This document shows positions 56,389-64,000 of a stretch of 64,000 bases of DNA, in pieces. Origin of the DNA: Gilichinskyi gelida. GTDB taxonomy: Bacteria > Acidobacteriota > Thermoanaerobaculia > Gp7-AA8. The stretch's first letter is position 1. Each line of letters starts with the position of its first letter. The position numbers and the translations under genes are program-made. Where the stretch lies: NCBI GenBank assembly GCA_038040385.1, contig JBBPII010000014.1:62001-126000 (forward strand). The letters are read 5' to 3'. The notes beneath the pieces were generated by a model, which made no database searches, was not told the origin of the DNA, and saw only the letters and a program-made list of their open reading frames with translations.

Positions 56389-57320
56389 CACAGCGCAGCG
56401 CGAAAGTACTCGATCGTCCGCTGCAGCCCTTCCTCCAGGGGCACGCGCGGCTCCCATCCGAGGAGCGTGCGGGCCTTGGTGATGTCGGGGCGGCGGATCT
56501 TCGGATCGTCCTCGGGCAGCGGACGGAACTCGATCGGCGCTTTGGTGCCGGTCAGACGCTTGATCTCCTCGGCGAACTGCAAGACGGTCATCTCCGCCGG
56601 GTTGCCGATGTTGGTCGGCATCGTCTCCTCCGACATCAGCAGCCGGTAGATGCCGTCGACCAGATCGGAGACGTAGCAGAACGATCGGGTCTGCGAGCCG
56701 TCGCCGAACACCGTGAGCGGCTCATCGCGCAGCGCCTGGGAGATGAACGCCGGCACCACCCGCCCGTCGTTCACGCGCATCCGCTCGCCGTAGGTGTTGA
56801 AGATGCGCACGATGCGCGTCTCCACGCCGTGAAAGCGGTGATACGCCATGGTCATGGCCTCGGCGAAGCGCTTCGCCTCGTCGTACACCCCGCGCGGGCC
56901 CACCGGATTCACGTTGCCCCAGTAGTCCTCTTTCTGCGGGTGGATGAGCGGGTCGCCGTAAACCTCGGAAGTGGAGGCGATGAGAAAGCGCGCCTTCTTG
57001 TCCTTCGCCAGGCCGAGCGTCTTGTGCGTGCCGAGCGAGCCGACTTTCAGCGTCTGGATGGGCTTCTCCAGATAGTCGATCGGGCTGGCGGGCGACGCGA
57101 AATGGAGGACGTAGTCGAGCGGCCCGGCGACGTGGATATACGTGGTGACGTCGAGCTTGACGAAGGTGAATCCCTCGCGGCCGAAGAGATGCTCGATGTT
57201 CTTCGGGCTGCCGGTGATGAAGTTGTCGACGCAGATGACTTCGTGGCCGCGCGCCAGGAAGAGGTCGCAGAGGTGCGAGCCGAGGAAGCCCGCACCGCCG
57301 GTGATCAGGACACGCGCCAT
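56388..57320 (-). CDS. UDP-glucuronate decarboxylase (UDP-xylose synthase-like)
   Basis: A 310-residue extended SDR. The NAD motif GGAGFLGSHLCD is at residues 8-19. The signature FASPASPIDYLEKPIQTLK, the Ser and YDEAKRFAEA active-site motif, and NTYGERMRVNDGRVVP are typical of UXS. It converts UDP-glucuronate to UDP-xylose and starts directly after the UDP-glucose dehydrogenase stop, so the pair makes UDP-xylose for surface polysaccharide or glycoconjugate. Confidence 0.88.
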   Translation of the reverse strand: MARVLITGGAGFLGSHLCDLFLARGHEVICVDNFITGSPKNIEHLFGREGFTFVKLDVTTYIHVAGPLDYVLHFASPASPIDYLEKPIQTLKVGSLGTHKTLGLAKDKKARFLIASTSEVYGDPLIHPQKEDYWGNVNPVGPRGVYDEAKRFAEAMTMAYHRFHGVETRIVRIFNTYGERMRVNDGRVVPAFISQALRDEPLTVFGDGSQTRSFCYVSDLVDGIYRLLMSEETMPTNIGNPAEMTVLQFAEEIKRLTGTKAPIEFRPLPEDDPKIRRPDITKARTLLGWEPRVPLEEGLQRTIEYFRAAL

Positions 57321-58649
57321 CTACACGCGCTCCCGCACCCGGACGTCGGCGGCGCGGCCGACGCAGACGTACGTGAAGCCCTCGGCTTTCATCCGCTGGG
57401 GATCGTAGACGTTGCGCAGATCGACGATCAGCGGCGTGCGCAGAAGCTTCTTGATGCGCTCCAGCTTCAAGGCCCGGAACTCGTTCCACTCGGTGGCGAT
57501 GACCAGCGCGTCGGCGCCGTCGGCGGTCTCGTACGCGTCGCTGCAGTAGGTCACGCCGTCGAAGATTTTCTTGGCGTTCTCCATCGCCTCCGGGTCGTAC
57601 GCGCGCACTTTCGCGCCGCGCTTTTGCAGCCCGTTGATCAGCGTGATGGTCGGCGAGTCGCGCATGTCGTCGGTCTCCGGCTTGAACGCCAGGCCGAGCA
57701 CGGCCACCGTCTTGCCGCGCGGATCGCCCTCCAGCGCCTCGACGGTCTTCTCCACCATCCGCTCCTTGATGTTGTCGTTGACCCGCAGCACCGCCTCGAT
57801 GATCTCGAACTCGTAGCCGTTGCGGCGGGCGATGTCGGCCATCGCGGAAGTGTCCTTGGGGAAGCACGACCCGCCGAAGCCGGGGCCGGCCTGCAGGAAC
57901 TTCGAGCCGATGCGGGTGTCGAGGCCGATGCCGCGCGCGACGTCCTGCACGTCCGCGCCGAGGATCTCGCAGAGGACGGCGATCTCGTTGATGAAGGAGA
58001 TCTTCGTCGCCAGGAAGCCGTTGGCGGCGTACTTGATCAGCTCCGACGATTCCACGTTGGTCACCACGAACGGGATCTCCAGGGAGTGCAGCGGCGCGTA
58101 GATCTCCTTCATCAGATCCGCGGATTCCTGATCCGATGCGCCGATGACCACGCGGTCGGGGCGCATGAAGTCTTCGATGGCGGAGCCTTCGCGCAGGAAC
58201 TCCGGGTTGGAAACCACCGAGGCGCGGTGCCCGCTGTCGGCTTCGGCGATGATCCTCTCGATGATCCGGCCGGTGCCGATCGGCACGGTCGACTTGGTGA
58301 TGACCAGTTTCGGCCCGTTCATGAAGCGGGCGATGGAGCGCGCCACTTCCTCCACGTAGCGGAGGTCGGCGGAGCCGTCGGGCTTCGGCGGCGTGCCGAC
58401 GGCGATGAAGATGGCGCGGCTGGATCGGATGGCCGCCGGCAGATCGGTGGTGAAGCGCATCCGCCCCTCGGCCACGTTGCGCTTGACGATGGTGTCGAGA
58501 CCCGGCTCGTAGATCGGGATCTCGCCCCGGTTGAGCGCTTCGATCTTTCGCTCGTCGATGTCGCAACAGATGACTTCGTTGCCGAAATCAGCGAGCCCTG
58601 CGCCGGTCACGAGGCCGACGTACCCCGTGCCGATGACTGCGATGTCCAT
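57321..58649 (-). CDS. ugd: UDP-glucose 6-dehydrogenase
   Basis: A 442-residue NAD-dependent enzyme oxidising UDP-glucose to UDP-glucuronate. The N-terminal VIGTGYVGLVTGAGLADFG, the ITKSTVPIGTG block and the catalytic Cys262 in GFGGSCFPKD are intact. Lys in SSELIKYAANGFLATKI and the C-terminal RDSPTITLINGLQ also fit. ATG 58649 overlaps the 3' end of the MlaD gene by 43 bases. The product feeds the adjacent decarboxylase. Confidence 0.93.
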   Translation of the reverse strand: MDIAVIGTGYVGLVTGAGLADFGNEVICCDIDERKIEALNRGEIPIYEPGLDTIVKRNVAEGRMRFTTDLPAAIRSSRAIFIAVGTPPKPDGSADLRYVEEVARSIARFMNGPKLVITKSTVPIGTGRIIERIIAEADSGHRASVVSNPEFLREGSAIEDFMRPDRVVIGASDQESADLMKEIYAPLHSLEIPFVVTNVESSELIKYAANGFLATKISFINEIAVLCEILGADVQDVARGIGLDTRIGSKFLQAGPGFGGSCFPKDTSAMADIARRNGYEFEIIEAVLRVNDNIKERMVEKTVEALEGDPRGKTVAVLGLAFKPETDDMRDSPTITLINGLQKRGAKVRAYDPEAMENAKKIFDGVTYCSDAYETADGADALVIATEWNEFRALKLERIKKLLRTPLIVDLRNVYDPQRMKAEGFTYVCVGRAADVRVRERV

Positions 58650-59905
58650 GCGAGCGATCCTATAACAGTAGGGGCGGGAGTGACCGGCACGTCCGGCGGC
58701 GCGGCCTCGCTCTTGTTCGTGGCGGGCGGTGGGGGCGGGGGCGGGGCGGGCTGCTCCACGCCGGCGTCGTAACGCTTCTCGATGCCCTTCTGCTGGCGGT
58801 TTCGAATCAGCCAGCGGAGCATCTGCGACTCGTTGATGCCGATGAGGATGTCGTTGATCGACTCGTAGACCGCGGGATCGTTGATCAACTTCCCGGCGGT
58901 TCCGTTGCCGCTGTTGATCTTCGACACCGCCTCGCTGAGTTGCCGCACCAGTCCGGTGAACTCCGCCAGCGACTGATCCGCGTACGCCTTGTCGTTCATG
59001 AGGCGCGGGAGGAGTCCCTGCCCGTTCTGGAGGTTGGTGCTGAACGCGGCGAGATTGCCGGAGGTCACGCGAAGGTTGTCGACGAGGTCGTAGACGCGCT
59101 TCTTCCCGTCCGGATCGTGCAGCAGCGCGGGGAGCATTCCCTCCCCCTTGTCGAAGCTGCTTTGCACGTTGGAGGTCACCGCTTGCAACGACTTCGCCGC
59201 CTGGGCCAGCGAGCCGGTGAGCTCCGCGCCGTATTTGTCGTCGTAGACCAGCCGTCCGACGGTGCCGCGGCCGCTCTCGACGTGCGAGAGGATGGCGTTG
59301 GTCTTGTTGAGCGTGGTCAGGAAGGTCTCGGTGATGCGCTGCTTGGTGTCGGCGGCGGTGGTGATCTCGCCGAGAAGACCCTCGCCGCGGTCGATGCGGC
59401 TGAGGACGTTCTTCAGCGAGTAGGAGATCTGCACGAAGTTGTCGACCAGATCCTCGCCGGAGGAGATGAGCTGATCGACGTTGGTCTGCCGCGCAGCGGG
59501 AATGTTGGCACCCGCCGCGAGGGCTTCGAAGCGCGGGCTGCCGGGCGAGATGTCGATGTAGCTGTCGCCGGCCAGCAGGCCGAGCTTCTTCAGCCGGGCG
59601 CGGGAGTCGGTGCGGATGCGGTCGGCGTACTTCTTGTCGACCATCAGGGTGATGTCGACGTCCTTCTTCTTCGGGTCGCGCGGCAGGTTGATGTCCCTGA
59701 TCACGCCGACGGTCACGCCGGAGATCTTCACCGGGTTGCCTTGGGCCAGGCCGGTGACATTGTCGAGGCGGACGTTGTACTCCTGCTTCCGGGCGAAGAT
59801 CTTCTGCTCGGATCCGATGAAGAAGAGGCCGACCATGAAGATGACGGCCGCAACGGTCACCAGAAATCCGACCCGCAGCGACTTTTCTTTTGTTTTGGGT
59901 GCCAT
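58607..59905 (-). CDS. MlaD/MCE-domain lipid transport protein
   Basis: A 432-residue protein with one N-terminal anchor (LRVGFLVTVAAVIFMVGLFFIG) and an MCE domain (GLAQGNPVKISGVTVGVI, residues about 50-120). A long helical region with repeats of the GxGxxGxL type (RGEGLLGEI, SGRGTVGRLV, NGQGLLPRLM, SGNGTAGKLI) and a Pro-rich tail complete it. MCE proteins form hexamers that shuttle phospholipids between membranes. It overlaps ugd by 43 bases, unusually long. The short Ala/Ser-rich end (SSARGTSAS) is read from the start of ugd. Confidence 0.85.
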   Translation of the reverse strand: MAPKTKEKSLRVGFLVTVAAVIFMVGLFFIGSEQKIFARKQEYNVRLDNVTGLAQGNPVKISGVTVGVIRDINLPRDPKKKDVDITLMVDKKYADRIRTDSRARLKKLGLLAGDSYIDISPGSPRFEALAAGANIPAARQTNVDQLISSGEDLVDNFVQISYSLKNVLSRIDRGEGLLGEITTAADTKQRITETFLTTLNKTNAILSHVESGRGTVGRLVYDDKYGAELTGSLAQAAKSLQAVTSNVQSSFDKGEGMLPALLHDPDGKKRVYDLVDNLRVTSGNLAAFSTNLQNGQGLLPRLMNDKAYADQSLAEFTGLVRQLSEAVSKINSGNGTAGKLINDPAVYESINDILIGINESQMLRWLIRNRQQKGIEKRYDAGVEQPAPPPPPPPATNKSEAAPPDVPVTPAPTVIGSLAWTSQSSARGTSAS

Positions 59906-59944
59906 GAGTTATCCGTTCGAACGATTCCTGGTCATTGTTCCATT

Positions 59945-60778
59945 TCAGGCGCGCGTCGGCTGCGCGGCGACCACCGCGCTGGACTTGAAGAATTCGCGCA
60001 GCACGGGGTGGTCGGCGTCGCGCGCCGCCTCCATGGAGCCCACCCACTCGAAGACGCCGCGGTTGAGGAAGGCGATGCGGTCGCCGACCGAAAAGGCCGA
60101 CTGGATGTCGTGCGTGACCACCACCGAGGTCACGTTGAGCTTCGACTGGAGGTCGATGATCAGCTCGTTGATCTTCTGGGCGGTGATCGGATCGAGCCCC
60201 GTGGTCGGCTCGTCGTAGAGGATCATCTTCGGATCGAGCACGATGGAGCGCGCCAGCCCGACGCGCTTGCGCATGCCGCCGGAGAGATCGACCGGCATCA
60301 GATGCTCGCTGTTCGGCAGGTTCACCAGCTCGAGCTTCTCGCGGACGGCGCGCCCGATCTCCTCCTCCGACATGTCGGTGTGCTCGCGCAGCGGAAAGGC
60401 GATGTTCTCGAAGACGGTCATGGAGTCGAACAGCGCGCCGCTCTGGAAGAGCATGCCGAACTTCTTGCGGACGCGATAGAGCTCCTCTTCCGGCAGATCG
60501 GTGATGTCTTCCTCTTCCACGATGACGCGCCCCTCGTCGGGCGCCTCCAGTCCCAGCATGTGGCGCAGGGTGACCGACTTCCCGGTGCCCGAACCGCCGA
60601 GGATGACCAGAACCTCGCCGCGATAGACGATGAGGCTTGCGCCGCGGAGAACCTGCTTGACGCCATAGGCCTTGTGGAGGTCTCGGAATTCGACGAACGG
60701 CTCGCGGGTGTGCTTCCGCCGCTCCGGCGTGGTGCGCGTCTCGGCGCGTCGGTCGGGGACGGCAGGCGTCTCTGTCAT
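59945..60778 (-). CDS. ABC transporter ATPase, MlaF-type
   Basis: A 277-residue ATPase with Walker A GGSGTGKS, signature LSGGMRKRVGLARS, Walker B MILYDEPTTGLD and switch His in THDIQSAF. The sequence FGMLFQSGALFDSMTVFENIAFPLRE is characteristic of MlaF/Ttg2A, which powers MCE-linked phospholipid transport. A charged N-terminal extension of about 30 residues is present. ATG 60778 overlaps the permease stop (TGATG). Confidence 0.9.
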   Translation of the reverse strand: MTETPAVPDRRAETRTTPERRKHTREPFVEFRDLHKAYGVKQVLRGASLIVYRGEVLVILGGSGTGKSVTLRHMLGLEAPDEGRVIVEEEDITDLPEEELYRVRKKFGMLFQSGALFDSMTVFENIAFPLREHTDMSEEEIGRAVREKLELVNLPNSEHLMPVDLSGGMRKRVGLARSIVLDPKMILYDEPTTGLDPITAQKINELIIDLQSKLNVTSVVVTHDIQSAFSVGDRIAFLNRGVFEWVGSMEAARDADHPVLREFFKSSAVVAAQPTRA

Positions 60779-61602
60779 CAGAATGCCAGCAGGAACAGCT
60801 TGGTCAGGAAGAAATCGAGGATCAATACGGTGATGGCACCGGTCACCACCGTGACCGTCGTCGCGCGGCCGACGCCGTCGGCGCCGCCGGTGGTCCGCAG
60901 GCCGTTGAAGCATCCGATCAGACCGACGGCGAATCCGAAGAAAAACGTCTTGGCGATACCGGAGGCGAGGTCGTTGTACTTGATCGTCTCGATCACGCTG
61001 CGGAGATAGAAGTTCGCGCTGAGATGGAGACTGGCCACCGCGATCACCAGGCCGCCCATGATGCCCACGAAGTTGGAGATGATCGTCAGCAGCGGGAACA
61101 TCAGCGTCGTCGCCAGCACCTTCGGCACCACCAGCTTGCGCACAGGGCTGGTGGCCAGCGCACGCAGGGCGTCGATCTGCTCGGTCACCTTCATCGTCCC
61201 GATTTCAGCGGTCATTCCCGCCCCCACCCGGCCGCCCACCATCAGCGACATCAGCACCGGAGACAGCTCGCGCACCAGGGAGAGCGAGACGACCTTGCCG
61301 ATGAACAGCTTGCCGCCGAAGTCCGCGAGGGAGTACGCGGTCTGCAGCGCCAGCACCATCCCGATGAACAGCGACGTGATGCCCACGATGGACAGCGACT
61401 TGAAGCCGATCTGTTCGAACTGCGCCATCACCAGCGACCACTCGACCGGCCCCCGCCACACCTGCTGGATGGTCTGACCCGCCAGATCGGTGATGTCGCC
61501 CGTGTAGACCATCCATCGCTCGAACCGCGCGTAGATGCGGTCGAAGATGTTGGGCCGGGCGGGGGGGGCCGCTTGCGACTCGCGGAGGTTCAGAGTGGTC
61601 AT
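60778..61602 (-). CDS. ABC transporter permease, MlaE-type
   Basis: The 274-residue integral membrane permease has the MlaE hallmarks FIGMVLALQTAYSLADFGGK and LVRELSPVLMSLMVGGRVGA, then EIGTMKVTEQIDALRALATSP. With the downstream ATPase and MCE protein it forms the inner-membrane part of a lipid transporter. No separate MlaB (STAS) or MlaC gene is seen, which is common outside Proteobacteria. Confidence 0.92.
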   Translation of the reverse strand: MTTLNLRESQAAPPARPNIFDRIYARFERWMVYTGDITDLAGQTIQQVWRGPVEWSLVMAQFEQIGFKSLSIVGITSLFIGMVLALQTAYSLADFGGKLFIGKVVSLSLVRELSPVLMSLMVGGRVGAGMTAEIGTMKVTEQIDALRALATSPVRKLVVPKVLATTLMFPLLTIISNFVGIMGGLVIAVASLHLSANFYLRSVIETIKYNDLASGIAKTFFFGFAVGLIGCFNGLRTTGGADGVGRATTVTVVTGAITVLILDFFLTKLFLLAF

Positions 61603-61682
61603 TGCCGTTAGCTTTGCCTAGTGTCACATGAACCGCGGACGGCGCTGCGGCATTCGTGCCGAGCTCGCTTCCCCTGGGAAGC

Positions 61683-64000
61683 CTAGTTCCCGCCGAAAAT
61701 CGACCGCAGCAGCCGCCGGATCCCCCGCTCGCGTTTCGCTTTCTGCTGCTGCGGCGCCGTCGCCGGCTGGCCGGGCTGGCCCGGCTGCGGCGCCTCGAGG
61801 CCCGGCTCCACGCTTGCCATGCGCTGCTCGCGGAGGATCTCGTCGTCGCGCAGCGCCGACGGCTCGCCGGTGCCGGCGTGGATGGGGCAGACCGAGGCCG
61901 GCTCGGTGCCGGCGACGAAGATCTCGCCGCGCCTCTGCGGGCACCAGGGGGTGGCGAGCTGTCCCGACTCCGGATCGATCTCGCGGTCGACCACGTCGTC
62001 GGGGCGGCGCCACTCGACGTCGGGGACCAGGCCGGCGACGCGGTTCATGTGCGCGGCCCAGATGGGGACGCAGGCGTCGCCGCCGGCGAGGCGGATGCTC
62101 TTACCGTCGTCGAAGCCGACCCACACCAGCGACAGGATGCGCGGCGAGTAGCCGATGAACCATGCGTCGCGGTAGTTGCTGGTCGTGCCGGTCTTGCCGG
62201 CGAAGCGCCGCTCGAAGCCGAGCGACCGTGCGCGGCCGCCGGTGCCGTACGTGAAGACGTCCTTGAGGATGTCGTTCATCACGTAGCTGAGGCTCGCGGG
62301 CGCCACCCGACGCATCTTCACTTCGCGGCTCTCCAGCAGCGAGCCGTCGCGCCGGGAGACGGCGAGGATGGAGATGGGCTCGGCTTTCACGCCGAGGTTG
62401 GCGAAGGCGGAGTAGGCGTAGGCGATCTCCAGCGGGGTGACCTCGAACGCCCCGAGCGACACCGACGGATACGGAGCGAGGCGCGACTCGATGCCGATGG
62501 CGCTCGCTTCCTTCACCACGTTCGGCACCCCGGCGTCGATGGCCGCGCGCACCGCGGGGATGTTGTACGAGTGCGCCAACGCCTCGCGCACCGTCACCGG
62601 CCCATGGAAGCGGAGGTCGTAGTTCTGCGGCGTCCACATCGCGTTGCCGACCTTCACGCTGATCGGCGAGTCGTCGAGCACCGTCGCCGCGGTGAGCGCC
62701 TGCTGACCGCGCTCGGGATCCATGGCCGCGATGTAGACGAACGGCTTGAAGAGCGATCCCGGCTGCCGGCGCGCCTGGATGGCGCGGTTGAACTGCGTCT
62801 TCGAGTAGTTGCGTCCGCCGACGAGCGCCTTCACGTAGCCCGTCCCGGGCTGGATGGTCAGCACCACGCCGTCCAGCGGCGTCGCCGACTTCCGCAGATA
62901 CGAGTAGCGCTTGTTGAGTGACTCGATCCCGCTGTCGAGCGCCTGCTCGGCCGACCGCTGCATGATCATGTCGAGGGTGGTGAAGATGCGCAGCCCCTCG
63001 GTGCGGAACTGCGTTTCCGGATGCGCCTCCTTGAGCTGCTTGAGAACCAGGTCGACGAAGAACGGCGCGCTGCGCAAGGTCCTCGGGAATCGTGTGGTCG
63101 TCAGTGGCGCGGCAACGGCCTTCCGGTACTCCTCCTCGGAGATCTTGTTCTGCTCGCGCATGAGCCGGAGGACGGTGTCGCGGCGCGGCTTGGCGCGCTC
63201 CGGGTATTTGAGTGGAGAGAGAACGTTCGGCGAGCGGATGATGCCGGCCAGGGTCGCCGCCTCGGGGAGAGTCAGATACGTGACGTGCTTGCCGAAGTAG
63301 ACCTGCGACGCCTGTTCGACGCCGACGATCTGCACGGCGCCGTTCTGCCCGAGGTAGATCTCGTTCAGGTAGTTCTCGAGGATCTCCTCTTTCGCGTACT
63401 GCGCCTCGAGCAGCAGCGCCATGACCGCCTCGAGGATCTTGCGGCGCCAGGTGCGCTCGGGATTGAGATACATGTTCTTGACGAGCTGTTGGGTGAGCGT
63501 CGAGCCGCCGTGCGTCCATGCCTTCTGGCGCAGATCGGTCATCAGCGCGCCGAGGGTGCCGCGGATGGAGATGCCTTTGTGGTGGTAGAAGCTCTTGTCC
63601 TCGGTGGCGAGGATCGCTTCGGTCAGCACCTTCGGCACGGCGCTGAGCACGACGGGGACGCGGTCCTCCATCTCGTTGTTGTAGATCGAGGTGATCAGCT
63701 CCGGCTCGATGCGGACGCCGCGCAAGGCGACGCCGTCGTCGAGCCTGCGCACAGCGCGAACCTTCGCCCCCTCCAGATCGACGGTCACCGCCACCGCGCG
63801 AAACTCGACGTCCGGGTACTCGAAGTTCTGGAGATAGATCTCGAGATTGCCGTCGACGTATCGGTACTCGCCGGGATTGGCCACCCTCCCCCGCACCTCG
63901 TGGTATCCGACATGGTTGAGCTTCGGCTCGAGCAATGCGCGCGGATACGACATCCCCGGCACCAGCGGCGTGGCGTCGGAGTAGATGCGGCTCGGAAGGT
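61683..64000 (-). CDS. class A penicillin-binding protein (PBP1b-like), N-terminus beyond the window
   Basis: Bifunctional peptidoglycan synthase. The visible 772 codons include SRIYSDATPLVPG and a UB2H-like start, the glycosyltransferase (TEDKSFYHHKGISIRGTLGA, GGSTLTQQLVKNMYL, NEIYLGQNG) and the transpeptidase. The catalytic SLFK lies in RQPGSLFKPFVYIA, and SYN (HSYNIPAVRAA) and KTGTTSNYRDAW follow. The C-terminal tail is Pro/Gln-rich and basic. The reading frame stays open to base 64000, so the cytoplasmic tail and membrane anchor are not seen. Confidence 0.92.
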   Translation of the reverse strand, partial: LPSRIYSDATPLVPGMSYPRALLEPKLNHVGYHEVRGRVANPGEYRYVDGNLEIYLQNFEYPDVEFRAVAVTVDLEGAKVRAVRRLDDGVALRGVRIEPELITSIYNNEMEDRVPVVLSAVPKVLTEAILATEDKSFYHHKGISIRGTLGALMTDLRQKAWTHGGSTLTQQLVKNMYLNPERTWRRKILEAVMALLLEAQYAKEEILENYLNEIYLGQNGAVQIVGVEQASQVYFGKHVTYLTLPEAATLAGIIRSPNVLSPLKYPERAKPRRDTVLRLMREQNKISEEEYRKAVAAPLTTTRFPRTLRSAPFFVDLVLKQLKEAHPETQFRTEGLRIFTTLDMIMQRSAEQALDSGIESLNKRYSYLRKSATPLDGVVLTIQPGTGYVKALVGGRNYSKTQFNRAIQARRQPGSLFKPFVYIAAMDPERGQQALTAATVLDDSPISVKVGNAMWTPQNYDLRFHGPVTVREALAHSYNIPAVRAAIDAGVPNVVKEASAIGIESRLAPYPSVSLGAFEVTPLEIAYAYSAFANLGVKAEPISILAVSRRDGSLLESREVKMRRVAPASLSYVMNDILKDVFTYGTGGRARSLGFERRFAGKTGTTSNYRDAWFIGYSPRILSLVWVGFDDGKSIRLAGGDACVPIWAAHMNRVAGLVPDVEWRRPDDVVDREIDPESGQLATPWCPQRRGEIFVAGTEPASVCPIHAGTGEPSALRDDEILREQRMASVEPGLEAPQPGQPGQPATAPQQQKAKRERGIRRLLRSIFGGN

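Overview
The window is GC-rich (clearly above 60% by eye), densely coded DNA of a Gram-negative-type bacterium. It carries an MCE/Mla lipid-transport set, c-type cytochromes, lipoproteins and a TonB-receptor remnant. Secreted BNR/sortilin-like and lamin-tail proteins, the PerR/rubrerythrin/DUF3501/Fe-S cluster, several ECF sigma modules and many palindromic intergenic repeats suggest an Acidobacteriota-like chromosome. That placement is inference; no rRNA or marker phylogeny is available here. I see no tRNA, rRNA, CRISPR array, prophage or insertion sequence.

Layout. 0-5 kb: edge of a tyrosine recombinase, a solitary arginine deiminase, a 19-residue Lys-rich peptide, a YtxH protein, a stand-alone 5'-3' exonuclease and a two-copy DUF1259 protein. 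4.3-11.4 kb: a MEDS/PAS/GAF hybrid histidine kinase and two ECF sigma modules with membrane partners. 11.4-15.9 kb: SDR oxidoreductase, APC permease, amidohydrolase and GH47 mannosidase, interleaved with repeats that supply stop and start codons. 15.9-18.8 kb: an oxidative-stress operon (PerR-like regulator, rubrerythrin, DUF3501, Fe-S protein) with a candidate operator. 18.9-22 kb: ATP-grasp, PCO/ADO-type thiol dioxygenase and an unrecognised protein. 21.9-25.8 kb: a P460-multihaem cytochrome and a DUF433/DUF5615-type toxin-antitoxin pair.

25.8-37 kb is the most distinctive part. It is one tightly coupled minus-strand operon of a lipoprotein dihaem cytochrome, a GMC flavoprotein oxidoreductase, two small paralogous proteins of an unrecognised domain, a third copy of that domain fused through a membrane helix to a dihaem cytochrome, another membrane-anchored dihaem cytochrome, and a DUF2339 membrane protein. 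The simplest reading is a periplasmic alcohol or lipid-like substrate dehydrogenase feeding electrons to membrane cytochromes, with the unknown domain as a dedicated partner. The substrate is unknown.

37-45.5 kb: a 1047-residue BNR/sortilin-like secreted protein and a 1592-residue secreted nuclease with lamin-tail, Ig-like and PKD-like modules, then a strong terminator and a TonB-receptor pseudogene. 45.5-55.6 kb: glycogen phosphorylase, a DASS transporter, a cysteine dioxygenase/Kbl pair, PurA and a secreted protein resembling Zn-dependent phospholipase C with atypical composition. 55.6-64 kb: a cell-envelope run (class A PBP, MlaE-MlaF-MlaD, UDP-glucose dehydrogenase, UDP-glucuronate decarboxylase, TonB-like lipoprotein).

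At least three families of short palindromic repeats lie between and inside genes. One copy is an in-frame 63-bp insert in the Fe-S protein, two copies donate start codons, and others supply C-termini. No gene-free stretch exceeds about 300 bases.
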